A stretch of 64,000 nucleotides of DNA, taken from NCBI GenBank assembly GCA_045629305.1, contig JAZQQZ010000035.1, forward strand, positions 56,677 through 120,676. The letters run 5' to 3'. Below are positions 8,141 to 16,517 of the stretch, one piece after another. The first letter of the stretch is position 1, and each line of letters starts with the position of its first letter. Source of the DNA: UBA1227 sp045629305. Lineage in GTDB: Bacteria; Bacillota; Clostridia; Oscillospirales; Acutalibacteraceae. The notes beneath the pieces were generated by a model, which did not search any database, was not told where the DNA came from, and saw only the letters and a program-made list of their open reading frames with translations. The position numbers and the translations under genes were made by a program.

Positions 8141-9262
8141 ATGAATCCATCAAGAGTATATGTAGGAGTTGACCTCGCCGTTATCTCTGATAACATTCAG
8201 AAGATAAAGGATAAGATCGGACCAGACGTAAAGGTGCTGGCTGTCGTTAAGACAGACGGCTACGGTCATGGTGCGGTCGCAATGGCTCATGTTCTCAACG
8301 AGATAGGCGTTTACGCCTTCGCCGTTGCGACTATCGATGAGGCACGCGAACTCCGCGCATCCGGTATCAGGAACCCTATTCTTATTCTTGGTTATGTTTT
8401 TCCAAATGACCTTCAGGATGTAATTGATTACAATGTCACATCAACTGTATTCTCAGTTGAGAGTGCACGTATGATTGCGGATTATGCAATGAAACGTGGA
8501 AAGACAGCTAAGATTCATATCAAGCTTGATACAGGTATGGGACGAATTGGATTTATCCCATCTGAGGCCTCCAAGGAGGAAATCAAGCAGATATTTAAAC
8601 TTCCTAATATTGAGGTTGAGGGAATATGCTCACATTTCGCAACAGCTGACGAGCCGGACAAGTCCGCAGCTGAGGCTCAAGCAGTCCTCTTCGAGAAGTT
8701 CGTGGACGAACTCGAGGCAGAGGGATGTCATTTCCCAATAAGACATATCTGCAACTCCGCAGGAGTACTCGGCATGAATAAGAGCTATGACAACATGGTA
8801 CGCGCTGGTATCATAATCTATGGTCTCTATCCAAGCAATGATGTAGATAAATCAATCGGTGTGAAGCCAGCGCTTGAACTTATATCACATGTAGCTTATG
8901 TAAAAGAGGTAGGCCCAGGATTTACTGTAAGTTATGGTTCTACCTATGTTACAGATAAGACAACTAAAATCGCCACAATCCCAGTGGGATATGGCGATGG
9001 ATATCCACGTGCTTTATCTAATAATGGATATGTCCTTATTAATGGTTGCCGTGCACCGATAATTGGTCGCGTATGTATGGACCAGTTTATGGTTGATGTC
9101 ACAGACGTTCCAAATGTCAAGCAGGGCGACGAGGTCGTTCTGATTGGTAAGCAGGGCGATAATGAAATCACCACTGATGAAGTCGCAACTCTCGCTGGTA
9201 CAATTAATTATGAGATAATTTGCGGCATCAATAAGCGAGTACCTAGGATCTATAAATATTAA
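8141..9262 (+). CDS. alr: Alanine racemase
   Basis: This PLP enzyme interconverts L- and D-alanine for peptidoglycan synthesis. The catalytic pair is visible: Lys37 in VVKTDGYGHG, which binds PLP, and Tyr265 in FTVSYGSTY. The 373-residue length and GRVCMDQFMVDV near the end are standard for Alr. The start is the ATG behind AAGAGGTGATTTA; an in-frame ATG 12 codons earlier lies inside the promoter -10 region. An exporter pair follows 14 bases later, so alr is probably the first gene of a three-gene transcript. Confidence 0.95.
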   Translation: MNPSRVYVGVDLAVISDNIQKIKDKIGPDVKVLAVVKTDGYGHGAVAMAHVLNEIGVYAFAVATIDEARELRASGIRNPILILGYVFPNDLQDVIDYNVTSTVFSVESARMIADYAMKRGKTAKIHIKLDTGMGRIGFIPSEASKEEIKQIFKLPNIEVEGICSHFATADEPDKSAAEAQAVLFEKFVDELEAEGCHFPIRHICNSAGVLGMNKSYDNMVRAGIIIYGLYPSNDVDKSIGVKPALELISHVAYVKEVGPGFTVSYGSTYVTDKTTKIATIPVGYGDGYPRALSNNGYVLINGCRAPIIGRVCMDQFMVDVTDVPNVKQGDEVVLIGKQGDNEITTDEVATLAGTINYEIICGINKRVPRIYKY

Positions 9263-9276
9263 AGAAGGATAGAAAA

Positions 9277-11010
9277 TTGAGGATAATATTTAAGTACCTA
9301 AAACCTTATATATTCCCAATTATCATCTCGGTCACTTTCTTAGTCGGACAGGTTTTCACAGAGCTTACGCTCCCGAACCTTATGAGTGATATTGTAGATA
9401 AGGGAATACTACTTCAGGGAATCGAACCAGAGGACCAGATGTCAGTAATTTATAACCTCGGGCTTAAAATGCTCGGGGTTTCGCTTCTATCTGTATTTTG
9501 CAGTATAGGAGTAAGTTTCCTTGCAACAAGAATTGCTGCTGGAGTGTCACGCACAATGCGACGTGACCTCTTTAAAAAAGTAAATGATTTCGCAAGCAGT
9601 GAGATTGATCAGTTCTCAACTGCCAGTCTTATTACAAGAAACACCAACGATGTTCAGCAGATTCAGAACTTCGTAACAATGGGTCTTAGAATGATGCTCT
9701 TCGCACCGCTCATGGGCGTTGGCTCGATTGTAATGGCACTCTCTAAGAGCCACTCGCTTGCATGGGTAATCGTAGTTGCAATCATTGTAATTATTGGCCT
9801 TCTCATTGTGCTTCTTATTGTTGCACTTCCGAAGTTCAAAATCATGCAATCGCTTGTAGATAGGCTTAATCTCGTATCACGTGAGGACCTCTCTGGAATG
9901 CTCGTTATACGTGCATTCTCAAATGAGGGATACGAGGAGGAGAGATTTGATACAGCCAACAAGAATCTCACATTCACGACTCGTTTCGTTCAGCGAGCAC
10001 TCTCGTTTATGCTCCCTGGTGTCATGGTAATCATGACATTTACACAGGTCGCAATAATTTGGTTCGGCGCGAAACTCGTCGGAACATCAAGTCTCGCAAT
10101 AGGTGACATGCTCGCATTCCTTCAGTACGCAGTTCATGTCATGATCTCATTCATCTTCGTATCTGCAATCTTTATTATTCTTCCGAGAGCAGAGGTATCT
10201 GCAAATCGTATTAGAGAAGTTCTTGAGACGGAGATTTCAATTAAAGATAAAGAGGGGGCAGAGGAACTTCGCGACGTAGTCGGTGAAGTTGAGTTTCGCA
10301 ATGTATCATTCTCATATGCAGATGATTCTGAGAATGCTCTCGAAAATATCTCATTCAAAGCGGAGCCAGGTAAGACCACCGCATTCATCGGTGCGACCGG
10401 TTCCGGTAAGACAACACTTATAAATCTTATTCCTCGTTTCTATGATGTTACAGAGGGTGAGATCTTAATCGATGGCCACGATATCCGTGATGTTACACTT
10501 GAAAGTCTTCGTGATGCCATCGGATATGTACCACAGAAACCTTTCCTTTTCTCAGGTACAATTGATACAAACATTAAATATGCGAACCCAGATGCCGACG
10601 TCGACTTTGCCTTGAGGATTGCTCAGGCAAAGGATATTGTCGACGCGAAAGCAGAGGGTGTTAACTCTCCAATTGCGCAGGGCGCAGCAAATGTGTCCGG
10701 CGGACAGAAGCAGAGACTGTCAGTTGCGAGAGCGGTTGCGAAAGGTGCTCCTATCTATATCTTCGACGACAGCTTCTCAGCACTTGACTTTAAGACAGAC
10801 TCTGCGCTTCGCCATGCGCTCTCTGAAAATATAACCGCAACGATTCTCATCGTTGCTCAGCGTGTGTCAACTATTATGAACGCTGATAATATAGTAGTTC
10901 TTGATGAGGGTAAAATTGTAGGACAAGGTACCCATGATGAACTCCTAGAAAATTGCGCTGCATATCGCGATATCTGCGAGAGCCAGCTTTCAAAGGAGGA
11001 GTTAGCATGA
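9277..11010 (+). CDS. Heterodimeric ABC exporter, subunit with degenerate ATP site
   Basis: The 577-residue half-transporter has six N-terminal membrane helices (about 1-300) and a C-terminal ATPase. Walker A is GATGSGKTT (372-380, K378) and the signature VSGGQ (473-477) is good, but the residue after the Walker B aspartate is D498 (IYIFDDSFSALD) instead of the catalytic glutamate. That substitution marks the non-hydrolytic half of BmrCD/TM287-288-type exporters. TTG start with AGAAGGATAG upstream. It overlaps the next gene by 4 bases, and the two should form one multidrug- or lipid-type exporter. Substrate unknown. Confidence 0.88.
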   Translation: MRIIFKYLKPYIFPIIISVTFLVGQVFTELTLPNLMSDIVDKGILLQGIEPEDQMSVIYNLGLKMLGVSLLSVFCSIGVSFLATRIAAGVSRTMRRDLFKKVNDFASSEIDQFSTASLITRNTNDVQQIQNFVTMGLRMMLFAPLMGVGSIVMALSKSHSLAWVIVVAIIVIIGLLIVLLIVALPKFKIMQSLVDRLNLVSREDLSGMLVIRAFSNEGYEEERFDTANKNLTFTTRFVQRALSFMLPGVMVIMTFTQVAIIWFGAKLVGTSSLAIGDMLAFLQYAVHVMISFIFVSAIFIILPRAEVSANRIREVLETEISIKDKEGAEELRDVVGEVEFRNVSFSYADDSENALENISFKAEPGKTTAFIGATGSGKTTLINLIPRFYDVTEGEILIDGHDIRDVTLESLRDAIGYVPQKPFLFSGTIDTNIKYANPDADVDFALRIAQAKDIVDAKAEGVNSPIAQGAANVSGGQKQRLSVARAVAKGAPIYIFDDSFSALDFKTDSALRHALSENITATILIVAQRVSTIMNADNIVVLDEGKIVGQGTHDELLENCAAYRDICESQLSKEELA

Positions 11011-12857
11011 GTCAAGCCTCTTCTATTGAAAAGCAAAGCCGACCACCTAAGATGGGCGGTCGTCGCGGAATCGTAATGGGCGAAAAGGCCAAGGATACCA
11101 AGGGCACACTTAAAGCTTTCATATCCTTCCTTAAACCTTTTAAAGGAAAGCTCATATTCGTAATTATATTTGTAATTGCCGCAACGATATTATCTGTAAT
11201 CAATCCGAAGGTACTCTCAATGGCAACGGATACCCTCGCCGACGGCGTCAAGCTCATGCTTGCCGGCACAGGCACGATTGATTTTAAGAGAATTGGAAAG
11301 ATACTTCTTATCTGCCTCGGCCTTTATGCCGGCTCAGGTATCTTCCAATATCTCCAGGGCTTTATTATCGCTGGCGTATGCGCCGATGTATCTTATGATT
11401 TGCGCACACGCATTATGAAGAAGATAAATAATCTTCCTGTTGCATACTATAATAAAGTAAGTTATGGCGACGTTCTCTCACGTATCACCAATGATGTAGA
11501 TACAATCAACCAGAACCTCAATACGACTATATCAAGAGCAATAAGCTCAGCGATTACACTTATCGGTGTATTCGTAATGATGATGTCAATCAGTTGGAAA
11601 CTTACTCTTGTAGTTCTTGTAACACTTCCGCTCTCCGGTGGAGTTATGGCCTTTATAATGAAGCTGTCTCAGAAACATTTCAAGAACCAGCAAAATTTTC
11701 TTGGTTCTGTAAATGGTAAAGTAGAGGAGAACTTCAGTGGTCACCTTGTTGTAAAAGCTTTCAATGGCGAAGATGAGGCCATTGAAGATTTCAACAAGGA
11801 GAATGACGCGCTCTATAATGCGGGTTGGAAGGCAAACTTCCTCTCTGGTCTTATGCAGCCGTTCATGACATTCATTGGAAATCTCGGATATGTTGCTGTA
11901 TGTATTGTCGGTGCTATCATGACAACAAGAGGCACAATGACAATCGGTGGTATCCAGGCATTTATCACATATTCCAAGAATTTCACACAACCAATCTCTG
12001 AGGTTGCTCAGATATCTAACCAGTTCCAGATGCTCATTGCCGCATTCGAGCGCGTAAATGAGTTCATCTCTGAAGCTGAGATAGATGACGGAGAGATTAA
12101 GATTAAAATCGCTGACCTTGATATCAAGGGCGACATAGTATTTGACCACGTCAAATTCAAATATGAAGATACAGATAGAATCATTATTAAGGACTTCTCT
12201 GCAAATGTTAAGGCCGGACAGAAAGTTGCAATTGTCGGTCCGACAGGTGCAGGTAAGACAACCCTTGTAAAACTTCTTATGCGCTTCCATGACATTACGG
12301 AAGGCGGAATCTATCTTGACGGACATAATATCAATGAATTTGATAGATCCGACCTCCGTACGGAGTTCGGAATGGTTCTCCAGGATACATGGCTCTATCA
12401 AGCCAGTATCAAAGAGAACATCCGTTATGGTCGCCTTAATGCTACCGATGAAGAGGTATACGCTGCAGCGAAGGCTGCGCAAGTTGACCACTTCATCCGC
12501 ACGCTCCCTGGCGGATATGAGATGGAAATCAATGAGGAAGCGAGCAACATTTCTGCCGGCCAGAAGCAACTTCTCACTATAGCACGTGCAATTATTGCTG
12601 ATTCTAAAGTTATGATTCTTGATGAAGCGACAAGTTCCGTCGACACAAGAACAGAGACAATGATTCAGGATGCTATGGATAATCTTATGAAGGGCAGAAC
12701 GAGCTTCATCATAGCTCACCGCCTTTCGACTATACGCAATGCGGATCTCATCCTCTGCCTCGACCATGGCGACATTGTCGAGCAGGGAACACATAATGAG
12801 CTCCTTGCGGCCGGCGGCTTCTATGCGAAGCTGTATAATAGCCAATTTGAAGAATAA
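11007..12857 (+). CDS. Heterodimeric ABC exporter, catalytic subunit
   Basis: The 616-residue partner begins with a hydrophilic tail of about 45 residues (PPKMGGRRG motif, common in this subfamily), followed by six membrane helices and an ATPase. Walker A is GPTGAGKTT (411-419) and Walker B has the complete ILDEATSS (D539, E540), whereas its own signature is ISAGQ (515-519) rather than LSGGQ. Together with the previous subunit this leaves one consensus ATP site, made from its Walker motifs and the partner's VSGGQ, and one degenerate site. The ATGA overlap shows translational coupling. Confidence 0.9.
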   Translation: MSQASSIEKQSRPPKMGGRRGIVMGEKAKDTKGTLKAFISFLKPFKGKLIFVIIFVIAATILSVINPKVLSMATDTLADGVKLMLAGTGTIDFKRIGKILLICLGLYAGSGIFQYLQGFIIAGVCADVSYDLRTRIMKKINNLPVAYYNKVSYGDVLSRITNDVDTINQNLNTTISRAISSAITLIGVFVMMMSISWKLTLVVLVTLPLSGGVMAFIMKLSQKHFKNQQNFLGSVNGKVEENFSGHLVVKAFNGEDEAIEDFNKENDALYNAGWKANFLSGLMQPFMTFIGNLGYVAVCIVGAIMTTRGTMTIGGIQAFITYSKNFTQPISEVAQISNQFQMLIAAFERVNEFISEAEIDDGEIKIKIADLDIKGDIVFDHVKFKYEDTDRIIIKDFSANVKAGQKVAIVGPTGAGKTTLVKLLMRFHDITEGGIYLDGHNINEFDRSDLRTEFGMVLQDTWLYQASIKENIRYGRLNATDEEVYAAAKAAQVDHFIRTLPGGYEMEINEEASNISAGQKQLLTIARAIIADSKVMILDEATSSVDTRTETMIQDAMDNLMKGRTSFIIAHRLSTIRNADLILCLDHGDIVEQGTHNELLAAGGFYAKLYNSQFEE

Positions 12858-12881
12858 AAAATGCATTTTATTCATTAAATT

Positions 12882-12915
12882 TGCATAAATTTGAAAATTT
12901 TTGAATTTTTATGCA
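12882..12915. promoter_or_regulatory. Inverted repeat containing an ARG-box-like operator
   Basis: TGCATAAA (12882-12889) is repeated inverted as TTTATGCA (12908-12915), just upstream of the -35 of the amino-acid importer. Within it, TGAATTTTTATGCA (12902-12915) matches the ArgR/AhrC box pattern TGAATWWWWATTCA at 13 of 14 positions. Control by an arginine repressor is an inference. Confidence 0.4.
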
Positions 12916-12923
12916 AAAAATGC

Positions 12924-12952
12924 TTGCATTCTTATAAATGGTGTTGTATACT
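12924..12952 (+). promoter_or_regulatory. Promoter of the amino-acid ABC importer
   Basis: TTGCAT, 17 bases, TATACT. Transcription would start near 12959. Confidence 0.7.
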
Positions 12953-12954
12953 TA

Positions 12955-12991
12955 TGCACACAGAGGGAAATCACACATTCCACTGTGTGCA
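12955..12991 (+). promoter_or_regulatory. Hairpin at the start of the importer mRNA
   Basis: A 9-bp stem TGCACACAG/CTGTGTGCA with an inner GGAA/TTCC begins at about the predicted transcription start and is followed by TTTTCTT. It could be a 5' stabilising hairpin, an attenuator or an operator. Confidence 0.5.
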
Positions 12992-13036
12992 TTTTCTTAT
13001 CTCAAAATTTGTAAACAATAACTGGAGGTTATTATT

Positions 13037-13789
13037 ATGAAAAAGTTTTTAGCAGTAGTTCTCGCACTCGCAATGATCTTTGCATTTGCAGCATGCACTA
13101 AGGCACCAGCTGCAGATGATGCAGAGGCAAAAGAAACACTCGTTATGGGTACAGCAGCAGCTTTCCCACCATACGAGTTCACAGAAGCTGATGGTACTAT
13201 CGTAGGTATCGATCCTGAAATCGCTAAGGCAATTGCTGACAAGCTCAACATGAACCTTGAGATTAAAGACATGGAATTCGGTTCACTTATCGCAGCCGTT
13301 TCTGGTGGTTCAATCGACGTAGTACTTGCTGGTATGACAGTTACAGACGAGCGTCTTGAGAGCGTTAACTTCTCTACATCATATGCTAAGGGCGTACAGT
13401 CAATCATCGTTCCAGAAGGCAGCGACATTAAGACAGCTGATGACCTTAAGGGTAAGATGATCGGTGTTCAGGCTGATACAACTGGTGATATCTATTGCAC
13501 AGATGACTTCGGTCAGGAAAACGTTAAGCAGTTCACAAACGGTTCTCTCGCAGTTGAGGCTCTTAAGAATGGCCAGGTTGATTGCGTAGTAATCGATAAT
13601 GAGCCAGCTAAGAATTTCGTAGCAGCTAATGAAGGCCTTAAGATCCTTGAGACAGCTTACACAGAGGAAGATTACGCTATCGCAGTTGCAAAGGGCAACG
13701 AAGAACTTCTTGAGAAGATCAACACAGCTCTTGCAGAGCTCCAGGCTGATGGCACAATCGACAAGATCCTTGCTAAATACATTGGCTAA
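13037..13789 (+). CDS. Polar amino-acid ABC transporter substrate-binding lipoprotein
   Basis: The 250-residue protein has a lipoprotein signal (MKKFLAVVLALAMIFAFAAC, Cys20) and the periplasmic-binding-protein family 3 fold: FPPYEFTEADGTIVGIDPEI near the start of the mature protein, GSIDVVLAGMTVTDER, then ADDLKGKMIGVQADTT. These are the usual contacts for the alpha-amino and carboxyl groups of a polar amino acid such as Arg, Lys, Gln or Cys. A hairpin with a short T-tract lies between it and the permease gene, as in many importers where the binding protein is made in excess. The ARG-box-like site upstream hints at arginine. Confidence 0.9.
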   Translation: MKKFLAVVLALAMIFAFAACTKAPAADDAEAKETLVMGTAAAFPPYEFTEADGTIVGIDPEIAKAIADKLNMNLEIKDMEFGSLIAAVSGGSIDVVLAGMTVTDERLESVNFSTSYAKGVQSIIVPEGSDIKTADDLKGKMIGVQADTTGDIYCTDDFGQENVKQFTNGSLAVEALKNGQVDCVVIDNEPAKNFVAANEGLKILETAYTEEDYAIAVAKGNEELLEKINTALAELQADGTIDKILAKYIG

Positions 13790-13810
13790 TTAATTCATTG
13801 ATTATAAAAT

Positions 13811-13838
13811 AAGGAGCAGCATATGCTGCCCCTTGTTT
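13811..13838 (+). terminator. Partial terminator between binding protein and permease
   Basis: The hairpin AAGG-GCAGCA / TGCTGC-CCTT is followed by GTTTTG. The weak T-tract suggests partial read-through. Confidence 0.6.
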
Positions 13839-13860
13839 TGCGTTATAAAGGCGGTATTTT

Positions 13861-14640
13861 ATGAACTTTGTTACATTTGATAAATGGATACAAACTGCGC
13901 CTGATTGGATTAAAGGTTCGTCAGAAGGACTTCAAAGATTATTCTTCCAGATCTGGCAGACATTTATCTGCGATGACAGATGGCAACTCTTTACTAAGGG
14001 CCTTAAAATCACGTTCATTGTTACAATTGGCGCGCTCATAATTGGTATCATAATAGGCCTTATTCTTGCTGTAATTCGTACACTCTACAGCAGTTATACG
14101 GCAACTAAACCACCAGTAATATTAAGATTTTTCAATACACTCACCAATATCTATCTTACTGTTATCCGCGGCACACCTATGATGGTTCAGCTCCTTATCA
14201 TGGGCTTCGTAATCATTGTTCCTAAGACAGAAACTCAAAGTATACTTTGCGGTATTTTGACTCTCGGAATTAACTCTGGTGCCTATGTTGCAGAGATTAT
14301 ACGTTCTGGTCTTATGTCAATCGATAAGGGCCAGACGGAGGCAGGTAGAAGCCTTGGATTCAACTATATCCAGACAATGTGGTATATAGTAATTCCTCAA
14401 GCAATTAAAAATATTCTTCCAGCTCTCGGCAACGAGATGATTACACTTCTTAAAGATACATCACTTGTATCCGTAATTGCACTTCGTGATGTTACAAAGC
14501 AGGCACAGAACGTCCAGAGTCTTACATATCAGGCTTTGGTACCATATATAAGCCTTGCTCTTATCTATCTCGTAATTGTACTTGTACTTACTAAACTTTT
14601 GAATATGTTGGAAAAGAGGTTGAGGAAGAGTGAACACTGA
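13861..14640 (+). CDS. Polar amino-acid ABC transporter permease
   Basis: The 259-residue membrane protein belongs to the HisM/GlnP permease family. It has about five helices, the TVIRGTPMMVQLLIMGF segment, and the ATPase-contact loop EAGRSLGFNYIQTMWYIVIPQAIKNILPALGNE, a textbook EAA motif. The N-terminal ~45 residues are a longer than usual amphipathic leader before the first helix. A good ribosome site is not obvious (GGCGG, 10 bases before). It overlaps the ATPase gene by 11 bases. It should form a homodimer with two copies of that ATPase. Confidence 0.92.
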   Translation: MNFVTFDKWIQTAPDWIKGSSEGLQRLFFQIWQTFICDDRWQLFTKGLKITFIVTIGALIIGIIIGLILAVIRTLYSSYTATKPPVILRFFNTLTNIYLTVIRGTPMMVQLLIMGFVIIVPKTETQSILCGILTLGINSGAYVAEIIRSGLMSIDKGQTEAGRSLGFNYIQTMWYIVIPQAIKNILPALGNEMITLLKDTSLVSVIALRDVTKQAQNVQSLTYQALVPYISLALIYLVIVLVLTKLLNMLEKRLRKSEH

Positions 14641-15373
14641 TACTGAGATTTTGCTCAAGGTTGATGGGCTTAAGAAATCCTTTGGTGCCCATGAGGTCCT
14701 CAAAGGAATCAACCTCGATATTCATAAGGGCGAAGTGGTAGTTATTATTGGAGCATCTGGCTCGGGTAAGTCAACTTTCCTTCGTTGCCTTAACTGTCTT
14801 GAAGATCCAACAGGTGGAGACATTTATTTCGACGGAGTAGATATTGCTGATCCTTCAGTTGATATCAATATTCATAGACAGAAGATGGGAATGGTATTCC
14901 AGCATTTCAATCTTTTCCCTCATATGACAGTACTCCGCAATATGACAATTGCTCCAATGAAACTGCTTGGAAAGTCACAGGCTGACGCTGAGGCCAAAGC
15001 TATAGAACTTCTCAAGACCGTAGGCCTTGAGGACAGAGCGGAGTCCTATCCGGCTCAGCTCTCAGGCGGACAGAAGCAGCGTGTAGCAATCGTGCGTGCG
15101 CTTGCGATGGAGCCAGATGTTATGCTCTTCGACGAGCCGACATCCGCACTTGACCCTGAGATGGTAGGAGAAGTTCTCGACGTTATGAAGAACCTCGCAA
15201 ACGAGGGTATGACAATGGTAGTTGTAACTCATGAGATGGGCTTCGCACGTGAAGTTGGCGACAGAGTAATCTTCATGGATGACGGCGTCATCGGCGAAGA
15301 GGGAACACCTGACGAGATATTCAACAATCCGAAGTCTGAGAGACTTCAGTCATTCCTTGCAAAAGTACTATAA
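14630..15373 (+). CDS. Polar amino-acid ABC transporter ATP-binding protein
   Basis: The 247-residue ATPase has all motifs of the GlnQ/HisP family: Walker A GASGSGKST (about 44-52), Q-loop VFQHFNLFPHMTV, signature LSGGQKQRVAIVRAL, Walker B VMLFDEPTSALDPE and the H-loop VVVTHEMGFA. GTG start with AAGAGG upstream, inside the end of the permease gene. It energises uptake by the binding protein and permease encoded just before. No clear terminator follows; the pilT promoter begins 6 bases after its stop. Confidence 0.95.
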   Translation: MNTDTEILLKVDGLKKSFGAHEVLKGINLDIHKGEVVVIIGASGSGKSTFLRCLNCLEDPTGGDIYFDGVDIADPSVDINIHRQKMGMVFQHFNLFPHMTVLRNMTIAPMKLLGKSQADAEAKAIELLKTVGLEDRAESYPAQLSGGQKQRVAIVRALAMEPDVMLFDEPTSALDPEMVGEVLDVMKNLANEGMTMVVVTHEMGFAREVGDRVIFMDDGVIGEEGTPDEIFNNPKSERLQSFLAKVL

Positions 15374-15378
15374 TTTAA

Positions 15379-15407
15379 TTGCATATTATATATTATTATG
15401 ATAATAT
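15379..15407 (+). promoter_or_regulatory. Promoter of pilT-malQ
   Basis: TTGCAT, 17 bases, TAATAT, 45 bases before the pilT start codon. Confidence 0.6.
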
Positions 15408-15451
15408 AAGGTGTAATTATCTAATTTGTGGTATCTGGAGGTTATCAACTT

Positions 15452-16504
15452 ATGACACTAGCAGAATTACTTAAGGTTGCAGAAGAAAATAAGGCTTCTG
15501 ATGTACATATTACTGTAGGTGTTCCGCCACTTATGCGTGTACACGGTTCTATGGTTCAGATTCCTAACCAGCCACGTCTTATGGCTGAGGATGTAGAGGC
15601 TCTCGTAAAGGGCATCATGGGCGAATTCCAGAAGCGTGCATTTGCAGAGCGTGGTGAAATCGACTTTTCATTCGGTCTCGCTGGAATGGGACGTTACCGT
15701 GTTAATGTATTCCGTCAGCGTGGTACAACAGCTGCAGTATTCCGTCTTGTAGGTTCTAAGATTCCTGATCCTCGTGATCTCGGTGTTCCTGAGTCAGTTA
15801 TCGATCTTTATCAGCTCAAGTCTGGTCTTGTTCTCGTAACAGGTCCTACAGGTTCTGGTAAGTCTACAACTCTTGCATCACTCCTTGGCCTTATTAATGA
15901 TAACCTCAATGACCATATCATCACTTTGGAGGACCCTATCGAGTACCTTCATAGACATAACAAATCAATCGTTAACCAGAGGGAAATCGGCGTAGATACA
16001 CGTTCTTATGCTGCAGCTCTTCGTGCTGCACTTCGTGAGGACCCTGATGTTATCCTTGTAGGTGAGATGCGTGACCTTGAGACTATCTCTACAGCAGTAA
16101 CAGCTGCCGAGACAGGACACTTGGTATTCTCCACACTTCATACAATTGGATGCGCAGAGACAATCGACCGTGTAATCGACGTATTCCCAACTGATCAGCA
16201 GGATCAGATTCGTGTACAGCTTTCAATGGTACTTGAAGCTGTTGTTTCTCAGAGACTTATCCCTACAATGGATGGTAACGGACGAGTTGCAGCATTCGAG
16301 GTAATGCTTGCAGATTCAGCTATCCGTAACCTTATCCGTGAGGGTAAGAACTATCAGATTCCATCTGCAATGCAGTCTGGTAAGAAGAAGGGCATGCAGA
16401 CAATGGATGATTGTCTCTATGATCTTTACACATCTGGTAAAATCACTAGAAAGAATGCTATGCTTTACGCTACTGACCAGGAAGAAATGGGCAGACGTAT
16501 GTAA
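15452..16504 (+). CDS. pilT: PilT-type twitching/retraction ATPase
   Basis: The 350-residue protein matches PilT from end to end: an N-terminal PAS-like part (KASDVHITVGVPPLMRVHG), Walker A GPTGSGKST (131-139), Asp box ITLEDPIEY, Walker B VGEMRDLETI, and the His box GHLVFSTLHT. The Ala/Ile-rich AIRNLIREGK and QTMDDCLYDL segments are also PilT-specific. PilT depolymerises type IV pili. No pilus gene (pilB, pilC, pilin, pilD) lies nearby, so the machine must be encoded elsewhere if it exists. The start is the ATG behind GGAGG. malQ follows after 13 bases. Confidence 0.9.
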   Translation: MTLAELLKVAEENKASDVHITVGVPPLMRVHGSMVQIPNQPRLMAEDVEALVKGIMGEFQKRAFAERGEIDFSFGLAGMGRYRVNVFRQRGTTAAVFRLVGSKIPDPRDLGVPESVIDLYQLKSGLVLVTGPTGSGKSTTLASLLGLINDNLNDHIITLEDPIEYLHRHNKSIVNQREIGVDTRSYAAALRAALREDPDVILVGEMRDLETISTAVTAAETGHLVFSTLHTIGCAETIDRVIDVFPTDQQDQIRVQLSMVLEAVVSQRLIPTMDGNGRVAAFEVMLADSAIRNLIREGKNYQIPSAMQSGKKKGMQTMDDCLYDLYTSGKITRKNAMLYATDQEEMGRRM

Positions 16505-16517
16505 TTTCGGTGAATTT

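Noticed and set aside
11586..12875. Long open frame (429 codons) on the minus strand
   Set aside because: It mirrors the catalytic ABC exporter subunit, whose motifs are complete. The translation is Cys/Ile/Leu-rich without any domain, and there is no ribosome site.
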